Source of the DNA: Symsagittifera roscoffensis
Taxonomy: Eukaryota; Xenacoelomorpha; Acoela; Convolutidae
Direction of reading: 5' to 3'
DNA: 64,000 nucleotides
Assembly (NCBI RefSeq): GCF_963678635.1
Contig: NC_087063.1
Coordinates: forward strand, 28,083,649-28,147,648
The translations under genes were made by a program, and so were the position numbers. The notes below the pieces were generated by a model. The model did no database searches. It was not told the DNA's origin and worked only from the letters and a program-made list of their open reading frames with translations. This document shows positions 24,061 to 35,805 of the stretch, one piece after another. How positions within the stretch are numbered: position 1 is the first letter of the stretch; each line of letters opens with the position of its first letter.

Positions 24061-24990
24061 CAAAATCCATGAGGTCGCCACTTAGCTGACAAAACTTGAG
24101 CAGGCAAATGAAAGTGCGAAAACTCAATCTAACCGATATTTTTTTTCAATTACATAGTCTGAAAAATCGAGGTCCGGCCGAGATGCCAAACTCAAGCCTA
24201 AGGATGCAAAGGCGACAATTTTTACTTTTGGACAATAAGGAAGGAACTTGAAATCTGTTACGTTTCAAAATTATAGACAGAGAACAAGCGATTTCACAAA
24301 AATAGCATTTCAAGCTAGCAGACAGGAAAGCAAAAGAGAACTACCCAGTCCAAAGAAAACAGAAAAATGTTTCGGAGAAATCACAACCAAAAAACTTCAA
24401 ATATTTTCTGGAATGATGTTATATTTGCAGAAAACACGTCCAGAGACACATTCGATACCACTTAAATAAAATTGAAAAACAATAATCGAGCGAAAAAAAT
24501 GTTGTCTTGAAAAACTTTGAACAATAAAGTTTTTTTTCTGAAATTTTCAACGTTTTGTGCGGTCTTGGAGAAAACATGCAAAATCTGGTACCCTCGATTG
24601 ACCCAAAGTTATGTTAGTTGGCGGATAAAATATGAACCAAAACCATTATGGCCGAAAAACTTTTTATGCCAAAAGTTAGAAAAAAACGAAATTACGAAAT
24701 CTCGGGTAGTAAAATTATAAATTGCAGGAATAAACAAAAATATTTGTTAAAAAAACTAATCGAAATATTTTAAATAGTGTCACAACATAAGCAGACAAAT
24801 AATAGGCCGATATTTTATTTCGAAACGGAAAATTTCATGTTTGACAAAAAAATGTTCCTGCTCAGGTTTGAACACACGACCATTATTAACGAAGGTTTAT
24901 TCGTTACCTCCAGACTAATTCAGGTGCCGACTATGAGAAGTTTGAATTGATTATGAACCAAGATAACAAATGATTGAAAGCATTCTGTTA
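24061..24990. other. Spacer with third tRNA-like head
   Basis: No convincing gene; the 73-codon frame at 24248-24469 has no family features. At 24850-24930 a third minus-strand tRNA-like head is visible: box-A-like TTAGTCTGGAGGTAACG and box-B-like GTGTTCAAACC. It is preceded by a diverged 'ggccgatattttatttcgaaac' phrase, so it is a more decayed member of the same family. Confidence 0.4.
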
Positions 24991-24994
24991 AACA

Positions 24995-27900
24995 AGTTGT
25001 TAACCCGAAAAACGTCTATATTCCGATTTGAAAACGCTCGCTAATCGCAAGCGTAAAAAGAATCAATCAAACAGACAATACCCAATGTGGAGTACCTGGT
25101 GGATGAATGAACATTAAGGATGGATGAAAAATTTTTCGGATGAACATTTTTTTGGATCGAGCTTGAGATGGGTGAACATTTTTTCTGGTTTTACCAATAA
25201 ATGATGTCAATGAGTGAAAAGCGATTTTTTTCGGTTTTAAAAAAAAATTAAGTTCTTAATCTCAGCATGTACTAGACAAAATTGCAGTGCGGATCCACCA
25301 CCTAAGGGCAATCACCAGCTAAGGGCGACAAAAAACAAGATGCTCCCCTTTCACATTTTTGTGCTGAGAAATCATATGGACGCACAAAAAGCATTTAATT
25401 GCAACTTAGCAACAGTTTTATAGGAAATAGAGTGACTAATTAGGTATCGTTTCAACACAGAGAAGAAGCGGAGCTTCGCATCACTTGCGAACAAAAGCGC
25501 AGAAATGCAAACTTGCAAAAAAAACAACTGAGATGGAAATTATCATGAAAAACTAAAAAAAAATTTGGGAAATAAAACATTTTCAGACGGAATCGAAGCT
25601 AAACTTCGCAAAAATTGCGATACAATGAAGGAAGATTACTGTGAAAAACATGCCTAAACAATAGATTGCAATATCAGCCTCGGAACAAAATTAACTAAGC
25701 GATGTCAAAGTCGAAATTACACCATACACTAGCAGTATCTCTTCCAGTTTAAATTTTTTTCATTCGGAGCTAATTAAAAATGCTTACGTCCCCATTCCTT
25801 TCATAACCCACACAGAAAAACAAAAAGTGTTTCGCGCATCAAATGACGTACAAAAAGGCTAGTACGCCAGTATACACTAAGCCGAAACCTACAAAGCCGA
25901 AAAAAAAAACAGAAAAAATGAAATTCCAATCAACCGAGTGGTAAAAACTTCATCAAGTTTAAAACTTGAAAATTGTGTTTCTTCAAAACGACCCAAACCC
26001 AAGATTAGGTCACTAAGCAGATTAAAAATAAGCCAAATTATTTTCAGCCAAATAAAGTTTTTAAGCAAAACAAAAAAATGAAAAAAATGTGAAGGCAAAT
26101 AAAATTACAAATTGCAAGAAACTTAAGAATCAAACACTAAAATTAACTTTAAACAAAATGGCGCGCAGCGAAAAAAAAACAGTTTCAAGATGTGGCAACT
26201 AAGCCGACCATGGTTTCGGCTCATGATATTTGCATTATTGTTGAAGGAGTATTTTTTATCGTCTTAAAAAATTTAGTTTTTCAAATAACCTTTAGCCAAG
26301 TACCGAACCCGACTAAACCATACTCCACAATATGACCCAGTTTTTTTGGCATGTTCGGCTTCCAATCTCGGGTATAAGGATTTTGTCAGATCAAAGTTTC
26401 TCGAGAAAACTAGGTTTTACGGCTATATCTTCATGTATTTTGAACTTACAAAAGGCTTTTGATTTTGTCTAATTTCACTTTCGTCTAACTTTGTTCCGCC
26501 CGTCTAGACAAGTAAGCACCAATTTCAAAAAATAAGCTCCACAATCATGATCCAAGCAAATCTGTTTGAACCAAGAACTTTCTGGGGCTTAAGGCAGATA
26601 TACAAACATTTTAGTACTAGAACACAATTCTTCTATCGTGTGAGCATTTTAATGTTCTCAATCAACAACTGGCTCCCAAACTATTCAGTTTCTGATATTG
26701 GACCATAATAAAATTGAATTATGTCTTGCGTTTTCTCCAAGAAAGTATCGCTTGCTATAATATCTGTGGTTGCAATACTCAGCGTTTTTGCGGTCACGGT
26801 TTTACTAATTTTTGAATTGAGTGATATTGTATCCGGTAAAGTTTCCAGTGAAAATTTTGACTTTGAATCGCAAACAGTATACAGTTACAATCGACTTCCA
26901 AAAAATTACTTCCCTGTAAAACAGCACATCAGTTTGACATATTTTGCAGAAAAGAGGTATTTTAAAGGAAGTACGACTATCGAACTCAAAAGCGAAGATG
27001 ATGAAAACTATAATCAAATTAGAGTTTTCGCGTCGAACATTACGATTCAGAAAATTGATGTTCGCACTGAAAATGCAAGCCTCGTAAACTCTTTTGAATA
27101 CCTTGCGAAACATGAAATTATCATAGTCAAAATTAATTTGATAGAAAGAGAGCCTAAATTATTTTTGAACATTGAATATTCGACCCAGAAAAGCCCAAAA
27201 GGGGTCGAGGACTTCAAAAATAAGAATCAACTAGGCGTCGTCACATTTTTCCAACCATCAAACGCACGAACAATTTTCCCTTCGTTCGATGAACCAAACT
27301 TCAGAACAATATTTTCATTTGATGTTCATGTTGCGAATTCAACTGAAAACGGGCTTGATTTAGTTCTCTTTAATGCCGCAGAAAAACCCGATGAGAAAAA
27401 CCCAAATTCGAATGAAGGAACCTTTAAGTTTTTAGAAACTGTTCCAATTCCTTCTTATTTGGTAGGATTCGCCATTTTGAAATCATCAGAGTATAGTTTG
27501 ATCACGTCTTTCAGCTACGCCAATCGACTGCCAATTCGCGTTTTCAGCGTGACAGGATTAAATTCCACACTGCATCAGCAACTTAGAGATTCCATTAACT
27601 TTTCGCTTGATTACTGTGAGAAAATATTCCATATCGGCTGGAAAATGTCGGACAAACTAGATATTTTGCTCACATGGAGGTTTGCAGGAGGCATGGAGCA
27701 GCCGGGACTGATTCCAATCAGTGCCAGTTACGTAGAAAAGCCAGTTGCTCTAATCGGAATTCTTATACACGAGTTGGTTCACCAATGGACGGGTAAACTA
27801 CGCTTGTACACTGCTTTGATTAAATCACTTAACAATTTTCCCTTCTAAAAAGTGGCGGAGATTCTAGGGCTCCTTTCCGCTCATCCCCCCCCCCTCACAC

Positions 27901-28085
27901 ACACATTTGAATTTCTTCACCCCCGCATTTGAATTTCAATATTAAATATTAGGAACACATTTGTTTTTCATACCTTACATCGTAACATCACGCATTCAGG
28001 CGTAAGAAAATCAAAACATGGGGGGGGGGGGTGGAGGTGTAAAAGAGCCGATTTTGGATCTTGTTAACTATTTCCACCGCTATGG
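24995..28085 (+). repeat. Aminopeptidase module, copy 1 (~3.1 kb)
   Basis: The whole segment is repeated at 52420-55495 and, partly, at 50147-52406. It starts with 'ttaacccgaaaaacgtct' and an 8-bp hairpin (imperfect here, perfect at 52453-52473). It passes a 'ggatgaacatttttt' short repeat (about 25100-25190), the phrase 'cacctaagggcaatcacc', two GAAGC...GCTTC hairpins, GGCAACTAAGCCGAC (about 26191) and the M1 exon, and ends in C-rich/G-rich runs. Non-coding and coding parts were copied together, so this is a genomic duplication rather than a retrocopy. Confidence 0.85.
26721..27792 (+). CDS. M1 family aminopeptidase (aminopeptidase N-like), 5' exon, copy 1
   Basis: The exon encodes the N-terminal ~357 residues of a zinc metallopeptidase of family M1, which removes N-terminal residues from peptides, usually as a type II membrane ectoenzyme. 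It starts MSCVFSKK followed by a ~22-residue hydrophobic segment (residues 10-31), fitting a signal anchor. The N-terminal beta domain follows (SFDEPNFRTIF is the family's P-x-x-DEP-x-x-R-type segment, about residue 192). HELVHQW (H350, E351, H354) is the zinc site. GAMEN, which binds the substrate N-terminus, reads GGMEQ (323-327), and the loop from it to HEXXH is about nine residues shorter than in mammalian APN. The exon must end at 27792: GTAAAC follows inside the Gly codon of the usual HQW-x-G-N. The frame reads on to TAA at 27846-27848 only within the intron. The third zinc ligand would be on a following exon that I could not find. Confidence 0.85.
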
Positions 28086-29003
28086 TACCTTGTAACGAAT
28101 TTCCACCCCTATTAAGAAAAAATTGAACAGTTAAGTGAGTAGTGTATAACTTAACCACCCCATCCCTACATACATGGCTCATTTACCCAAAATTTAAAAA
28201 AAGTCATGTACGGACATGTTTGAACCTGATCTTATTTGAGAAGCTGAAACCACATATTTTATCACCCGAGTACCCAATTACATAACAATGCCGCGAAACG
28301 ACCCTGTCTGATTGGTTGAAAGTCAATGCAGCTAGATGCGTCGTGCGCGTCATTGTGCGAATTAATTTTGAAAAACTAACCTGATTGCTTTTCCCCAGGT
28401 ATCATTTTGAGCGTTAATGCAAACACAAACAGTTGGTAAGAAGGAAGAAAGGTTTGCATATATTCTTCAAAACTGCTTACATTTGATATAATATGCCCCG
28501 TGGTCAATCTTCAATGCTAATGAGCGAGGCAAAACATTCCTAGTCTGGAAAATATGCAACTGGTTTTTTTTTCTTCAAAATACAAAAAACTTTTGGGTTT
28601 GGCATTGGCGAAAACGAGTAACTTGAGAGCTTACCATTGTTATGCGCTCAAAACTAATTAACAAAAAAAATTTTCTCAAAATTTCATAGATTTTTTTAAA
28701 TTGGAAAAATGTGATGAATCAACTAATTTTTTTTTCATTTGATCGTCATCAAGCATAACTTTATGTTAATTTTCAACAAACACTGTGGAAGATCTTCAAA
28801 AAATAATACAATTGATTCGTTTATTATTTTTTCAGAATTTTTTGTACGCTAGATTTTGATTCTTTGCGGTTTGACTTCTTTTTAATTTCTGTCTAAAAAA
28901 ACAAACTCCAGATTCTACCAGCAGAATAATGAATAATTTTGAAAATTGACTTCAATTTTCTGAATTCTCTCAATGGGATAATTTAATGGAAAAAAAATAA
29001 CGG
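27793..29003. other. Presumed intron start and spacer; C-run/G-run pair
   Basis: The GT donor at 27793 is followed by a C-run (about 27886-27895) with a short CA repeat, and a G-run (about 28020-28030). The same pair occurs after copy 3 (55300-55311 and 55433-55441). From 28086 the match to copy 3 ends, because a retrotransposon interrupts the other copy. No exon with the expected W-L-N-E-G zinc-ligand motif is visible here; the rest is AT-rich without recognised features. Confidence 0.55.
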
Positions 29004-29085
29004 CTCTTGAACTTCAAAACTCTTGAACTTTAACAGCTCTTGAACTTCAAAGCTCTTGAACTTTAACAGCTCTTGAACTTTACTC
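29004..29085. repeat. 17-bp tandem repeat, AGCTCTTGAACTTTAAC
   Basis: Five imperfect copies of a 16-17-base unit. The left breakpoint of the 6.77-kb duplication falls inside it (at 29035), and the last three units reappear at the junction at 35806-35855. Confidence 0.85.
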
Positions 29086-32022
29086 CGACTATTTGAAAAA
29101 TGGCGGGAGAACATTTTTTTTGGAGGGTGTGTTTCAATTATTTTCATTATGACTTTTTTAATCTAAAATTAAGTACCATTTAAAATTATTGGACCGGGTT
29201 GAGTGATATAAATATTAAAGCTCTTTCAATGTAATTTGAACGATATTTAGAAATCCCAAAAAAAAACAGAGACGAGAAAAATTAGTTTTAAATTTTTGTT
29301 TGTTCGTCTAATTTCCTGTTAGAACAGCGAGGAAGGAGGTTGATTATAGAAGGATTGTCGCAAATTAGTTTAAAAAAAGCCTGAAAATTTTTGTTAAATA
29401 GGTTTTTGAAGTTCTTTTACGCTATCTTGAAAATCAATAACTTCAAAAACCAAAGGAAAAAAAAGTTGGATATTTTTAGTCATTTTTGAAAAAAAAAAAC
29501 TGTTTACCAACAAGGCTATTTTACTATGACTATCGGAAAAGCCTAAAGTCTAGTCTTTCGTTTGAGTCCTTTCATCACACCAATCTTAAAAAAAATAAAA
29601 CCGATTTACAAAAAATTTTTTGTTTTTCGCAGTTTTATCAGAACATGGTCCGATCATTCTGCGCTACTTGCACAGCAACCAGCTATCCTTCTTTCATTTG
29701 TTGTTTTGTTTCATCTGGGCAGTTCAAGATCTGCAGCTTTAGTTCCTAAAGTTAATAACTTATTCTGCTTTGGAGGGGATAATTTAGGAGCACGTTCCAT
29801 TTCACTTTCCCATTCGTGGTTCCAAGTTTTTTCCTGAGGGCATTAAGCAACATGATTAAGCAACACGTCCTATTCTTTTCCAGATTTTTTATGCAAATTT
29901 GTTTAGTTTCAAACAAACCCCCTTCCCCCTTTGATCTGTTTATACGTGAAAGTAAGAAATAATTTGGCTGAATCCTTACTCAATGCGCTAGTCAAACTTG
30001 GTTATAAAGATAGAACTTAAAATGCCGCGCGCAATTTCATTCACAAAATAATCTTCCGCTTTTGATCAACCACAAGCTCCTTAAGTTTGTGCTTCTTCGA
30101 AATTCTATAATTATATTATCGAAGTTCTGCAACGGGAACTTTAGCAATCAGCGCAGTTCATGGACAAAAAAAAATCTTTGAACGTAAGGTGGCTCGTTTT
30201 CCAAGTGGCTTGTTTTATTTTGACTGTCAAATTGCTTATTATCTTTTTTTGTTCTTTTTTTTTCACATCATGCAAAAAAAACTAGAGTAGTTTGAAAAAA
30301 CAAATTGTATAATTTAAAGACTGTGGTCGAAAAACTCTGTGCTTCTTGCAAGGTAACTGGCTATCCTCGTGTTGATTTGTTTTCCGTTAATAATTAGCGC
30401 TCAATTTTTTTTACTTCCAAGAGTTATTCTATTGAGAGTTTTTTTTTATTGTAGTTAAGGCAAACTGAAGCTTTTCTCCACTATTAAAAAACAACAAAAT
30501 TACATTTTTTTTAGATTAAAAAAAATCGGGGGTTTTTTCTTTGAAATTTTTAAAATGGATTAACTTATGAAATTGGCGATAAGAGACCTCTGTCTCCCGG
30601 GTTTTTAAGAATTAATGAACGTAGTGGAGGGTTTTATATAGGTCTAGATGATTTTGTTTGTTCTTTGTGTTTTGTTTCAGCAAAATTCCTAAAATTTGTT
30701 GAGGCTGAGTTTTGATTTTGCACGAATTAAATTTTGGTTTCTTTCTTAGGCCCCCTTCCTTTCCTTTGTTGAAATAAAAGGAAGACAAACTACACTATCG
30801 AACAGCATAAAAGTCAAGAAAAACGTAATTAATTGTCAGGTTTCCCAGCAAAATAATTTTTAACCTTTTGATCCAAATTTTTCAATGGATTTGATTTTTT
30901 TCGAAAAACATCAATCATGAACTGTTTCAATAATTTTTTTTTTCAAAAATTGAATCATTTTTGTTTTCGTCTTCTTTGCGATTATTGCTTTTTTCCACTG
31001 TCCGTTGGCTATGTTTTGATATTTACAAAATGCTTATTAGAACTGCTTGTACACCTGGCCTCTCACTCTAACTTGCTGTTCTGTTTGCCACGCCACCATC
31101 AACGTTTTTGTGCTAGTAATTTAATTATGGAGCTCAAAAATTGTTATTATTAGTTTTGTATTCTTGCCAGCTAAACAAATTTTTAGTTATACTTTAAAAC
31201 ATTCGTTTTTTTATATTGAAAATATGATATCTAGATGTAAATAAACAATGAATTGACATATACGTTGTTTTTTCATTCGGTTTAAAGGTGGAAAATAACT
31301 ATGGCCAGGGTGTATTTTCTCGTAAATTTAGGTTGTACAAAAATAACAATCAAAAACTATCAGGTATCTCACTAAAAATTCTAAATATTCTCAGATTTCA
31401 AAAAAAAAACAGAAGCAGAATTTCTACATTGCCAAACAACCCGAGCAAAAAAATATGAGAATTCGGAAAAAGTTTTAAAAGTCAGAAAATATTGAAAAAT
31501 CAAGGTTCAACAAAAAAAATAACGTCTGTTTCAATTAAAGGTTCATTCGAGGTAAACATGGCAGATTTTTGACGGATAAAATAGCAAAGGAGCGTCTTCT
31601 ATAACGAGAAAACAAAGCAGCCGATCTTTGAGCAGACATAAGATAAGACAAAAAGTTTTTTTTTAAAGAATCTTTTAAGTTTAATGCCTCACCTTAAACT
31701 ACAATGGACAAAACTTGCACTTTTAACTACAATTAGCTTTGCTTAAGCTATGCGAAATTCTTTGTGGCAACTAAGCCGACAATGTTTGAGCGGACACATA
31801 TTGAGCCCCGAAAATTATGATTTTAAATAACATTTTTCCTAAATTGCAAGACCGAGATAAAACTACAATGCATAACATTAATGCTTGCGACTATAAGGAG
31901 AATTGCTGAGAGCAATAGAAAAATCATGGGTGTTGCCACTTAACCCACAATCTTTGAGCCAACGCCAGCTGAACCAAAAAAGATTTATTTTTAAATAATT
32001 TACATTTATATATATTTTTGAG

Positions 32023-32385
32023 TCTATCATATAATTAAATGCGGGCTTCACTATCTGGTCATGTTTAAGCTTTTTCAACGTATTTTTTTTGCATGTTTAA
32101 GCTATATCGTATATTGCAATGGTTAAGAATCTATTATATATTTAAATGCGGGCTTCACTATCTCGCCATGTTTAAGCTTTTTCAACGTATTATTTTTGCA
32201 TCTATTATATATTTAAATGCGGGATTCACTATCTTGCCATGTTTAAGCTTTTTCAACGTATTATTTTTGCATCTATTGTATATTTAAATGCGGGCTTCAC
32301 TATCTCGCCATGTTTAAGCTTTTTCAACGTATTACTTTTGCATGTTTAAGCTATATCGTATATTGCAATTGTTAAGAATTTTTTT
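32023..32385. repeat. ~71-bp tandem repeat, four units
   Basis: Units are marked by 'aaatgcgggcttcactatct' followed by 'gccatgtttaagctttttcaacgtatt'. Spacings are about 108, 71 and 71 bases. The longer first unit carries an extra 'gctatatcgtatattgcaatggttaag' piece that reappears after the last unit, so the array is bounded by the same phrase on both sides. The counterpart lies at 38811-39170. Confidence 0.85.
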
Positions 32386-32439
32386 CGATTTTCTAATTTG
32401 ATTTTAGTGCTTATTCTACCGTGTTTACTTTAAGCAGCC

Positions 32440-33960
32440 GAATATTGAATTAGGGGTTGCAAATTTGGCCTCCAATTTTGAATGCCCGAATCATTTTAGT
32501 TAACTAGATAAGACAATTTTTGAGATTTTTTCAAAAATGTTAAGAAATTTCAAATAACAAAATAATTTACAAAACTTGAATTTCCCAACCCTGTAGTTGG
32601 GTGCTGTCGGAGTACTCTAAGGAGTTACAAATCTTGCCTCCAAATACGACTGTTCAAATCCTTGTAGTTTTCGAGATATGACGTTTTTTGTGATTTTTTC
32701 AAAAAAAAATTCAGAAAACTTAAATTAATTTTTTTTCGCAAAATCCGAAATTCCCAACCCTGTAGTTGGGTCCTGTCAGAGTATTCTCAAAGATTGCGAA
32801 CCTTGCCTCCAAATATGACTGCTCAAGTGTAGTTTTCGAGATATGACGTTTTTTGTGATTTTTTCAAAATTTTTATGAAAACTTAAATTATTATTAGTTT
32901 TTAAAAATCTGAAATTCCCAACCCTGTAGTTAGGTCCTGTCAGTGTTCTCTCAAGGATTGAAAATCTTGCCTCCAAATCTGACTGCTCAATTCTTTGTAG
33001 TTTTCGAGAGATGACGTTTTTTGTGATTTTTCAAAATTTTTCAGAAAACTTAAATTATTATTAGTTTTTAAAAATCTGAAATTCCCAACCTGTAGTTAGG
33101 TCCTGTCGGAGTACTCTCAAGGATTTTGAATCTTGCCTCCAAATATGACTGCTCAAGTGTAGTTTTCGAGATATGACGTTTTTTGTGATTTTTTCAAAAT
33201 TTTTCTGAAAACTTAAATTATTATTAGTTTTTAAAAATCTGAAATTCCCAACCCTGTAGTTAGGTCCTGTCAGAGTACTCTCAAGGATTGCAAATCTTGC
33301 CTCCAAATATGACTGCTCAGTTCTTTGTAGTTTTCGAGAGATGACGTTTTTTGTGATTTTTTCAATATTTTCAGAAAGTTTAAATTATTTATTTTTCAAA
33401 ATTTGAAATTCCCAACTCTATAGTTCTGTGTTGTCAGGGTACTCTAAAGAGTTGCAAATCTTGCCACATGCGACTGCTAAACGCGACTGCTCAAATGCTT
33501 TTAGTTTCCGAGATGTGACGTTTTTCGATTTTTTTGAAATTTCTCAAAGAACTTATCTACAAAGAAATTCAAAAAATTTAAAACTACTAACTTGATGAAG
33601 ATACAACCTTATTGTCTGCGTACACCCAGGCGTCTCAAATCTTGCCTCTTAATATGAATGCTCAAATCTTTTTAGTTTCCGAGAAAAGACGTTTTTTTTT
33701 TCAATTTTTTTTTCGGGAATCTTAGGTTTAAAAAATTCACAAAATTTTGGATTCCTAACCTTATAGTAGGGTGTAGGGTGCTCTCAGGGAGTCTCAGTGG
33801 TTGCAAACCTGGCTTCCAAATTTCTCCAGAGGCCCTTTAAGTTTTCGAGATGACGCTTTTAAAATGGGAATTTTAAAAAAATTTAAAAGTTCGAAATTAC
33901 CAAACCTGGGTGCAGTCAGAGTACACTAAAAGTTTGCAGATGTTGTTTCCAATATATGCG
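32440..33960. repeat. ~165-bp satellite-like array, about nine units
   Basis: Units carry 'attcccaaccctgtagtt', 'cttgcctccaaatatgact' and 'gttttcgagatatgacg' in fixed order. Central units (about 32580-33370) are close copies of 162-168 bp and outer units are increasingly diverged, which is usual for an array homogenised by unequal exchange. Minus-strand frames of 66-81 codons occur because the unit is near a multiple of three; they show no family features. Confidence 0.85.
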
Positions 33961-35805
33961 GTTTTTTTCATGAGTTGTCGAAAAATTTCGAAGCACCGAA
34001 GGTGCGTTATATGCTAGTCTTTTCGAAAGTTGCTTACGGCACAAGCAAAATCTCAAATGCGCAATTTTGCCAATAAAACTTGATTACACAAACAGAAGTC
34101 TGCTATTTCAAATTGTACCATTTTTTTTCTCATGCATGCATACTAAAAACAAGGTCCGGCCGAGACTCAATCCTATACCTTAGGAAAGGAACCTGGAAAT
34201 GGAAAGAAAACTGGAAGGATAAAAAAATGTGATCCCGAAAGAAGTGAAACTCGAAGTGGTTCACAGGAAAAAAATCTAGTTTCCGAATACAAAACGCTTG
34301 CTCTCGCAACAAAAATGAGCATCAATCATAACGAATCTAAAATTAACCGATTTTCAATCGGTGTACATGCAGGAGTAAATAAAAGACCTTAACTCCTGCG
34401 TTATTGAAGGAAATTTAAGGTTGCGTTTTTGAAAACAAAGAGCCATGTACTTAGAGAATACTTTTATATAGGTTTTGGGGATTTTTCCTGAAAACGTCTC
34501 AAAAATTGCATACGCTAAAAGCTTGAATTTTCATGTTTGACTTATGTTTTTAAGTTCACAGGAAAAAAATCTAGTTTCCGAACACAAAACGCTTTAAAAA
34601 AAAAGAACTTTTCCATTGATCATCAATGTTTAAAATGCAGAACTTGATTGATTTCTATTTTCGAAAATTGCCGTCGCTTTTCAGATTTACCAGCGGAAGA
34701 AAAATTTGGGTCATTGATCCAGTTTTCTGCCCACTGGCTAAATTCATCAAAAAATTTAAATTTTCCTGTATTACAAATAACTTTGCTTACTTTTTTTAAA
34801 ATTAAACTTTGAGAAAAAAAAACACGCAAAATGTTTTCTGTTTATTGCATTCATTGACTCTTTTCCAACTCTTGGTTAGCTGTTTTGTTTCTATTTGATA
34901 ATTTCGTTTTCAATTATTTGCGTTCTTTCAAAATTACTTTTAAAATTACTGGAAAGAAAGGTGGTTTGCGCAAATTCAGTTACACGAAACAAAAAAGAAA
35001 GCAATCCAAATTGTCAAGCGTTACAAACATTCAGTTTTGGAGTAAGTCGAGAAAAACGTCACTCCACTTCATTCACCGAGAGGAAATTCTGTTGAAAAGT
35101 AAAAAAAAACACTTTTTAAAAGTTTATATCATTTAAAGTTTTTCGATGGGTGGGTTTTTGCTTGTTTTTTTTGCACAAAAAAAATCTAAAATTTGTTCAC
35201 GCTCAAAAATACTTCTTATTTCGATTTGAATTGTTTTTTTTTCAAATCAATTGTTCCATAATCGAGCACCAAAATGCAAAGTTTTACAAAAAAAAAAGTG
35301 TTTTTTTTTTAATTTTTTTTCCTGCGAAACAAAAGGTAAGTATCGATTCAATTTTATCCAAATAAGTTAAAAACGCAAGAAATTTTGCACAAAAAAGTCG
35401 TTCTTGAAATTCAAACAGCTTCAAAGCTTTATAATTATTTTTCTTTGAAATTTGAGGGTTGACTTTTTTTAAAGAGAAAAAAAACTTTTTTCAATTTTTT
35501 TCTTTTTTCTTGCTTTCATTGAATTTGTTCTAATTGTCTGTTGGCTTTTTTCGTTTGAATGAAGAAACACATATTTTGTTCAAGAAATTGGAGATGAATT
35601 AACGTAGCATCTTTGCGAAGTAGTCTACGCTGCAGTGCTTATCACACGGCGGTCGCTGTTGTATTCCAAGTATTCCACCGACAAAAGAGTGTCTTCACTG
35701 TCATGTTGTCAAGAGAAAGTGATTTGTAACCGAAAACTTCTTTTCTCCTAAGAATTATAAGAAAACAAACCTGTGTTGTGGAAAGGAAAATCAACAACTC
35801 CCAGA
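33961..35805. other. AT-rich end of left 6.77-kb copy
   Basis: No gene is recognised. The open frames here (for example 34623-34829 minus, 34885-35136 plus) are preserved in the other copy only to the extent the DNA is, and long T and A runs are frequent. A short inverted repeat 'gcaccgaaggtgc' lies at about 33993. Confidence 0.45.

Larger units (their letters stand above)
29035..35805 (+). repeat. 6.77-kb tandem duplication, left copy
   Basis: Nearly identical to 35806-42585 over its whole length (offset 6,771 at the start, 6,770-6,790 further in because of small indels). Differences are scattered substitutions and homopolymer length changes, so the duplication is recent. It contains the 70-bp and 165-bp tandem arrays, GGCAACTAAGCCGAC (about 31768), and several diverged phrases of the type 'ctgcgctacttgcacagcaaccagctatcc' (29660, 30338, 31040). 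None of the 60-90-codon frames shows a protein family or an obvious splice structure; no gene is supported. Confidence 0.9.

Noticed and set aside
24248-24469. 73-codon basic frame as a gene
   Set aside because: No family, no start context or intron support, in a region of decayed repeats.
26390-26412. TTTCTCGAGAAA palindrome upstream of the aminopeptidase exons as a heat shock element
   Set aside because: TTC and GAA are separated by four bases instead of two, so it does not fit the nGAAn phasing.
27880-28035. C-run and G-run as an i-motif/G-quadruplex pair
   Set aside because: Each is essentially one homopolymer tract, and its length differs between the copies as expected from slippage.
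29486-31153. Plus-strand frames such as 29486-29749 and 30917-31153, kept in both duplicates
   Set aside because: Preservation follows from the recent duplication. Long T runs, no domain, no promoter or splice evidence; the frame is already changed by indels in the right copy (36332, 37752).
32776-33306. Minus-strand frames of 66-81 codons in the 165-bp array as coding repeats
   Set aside because: The near multiple-of-three unit explains them; no known domain, and outer units lose the frame freely.
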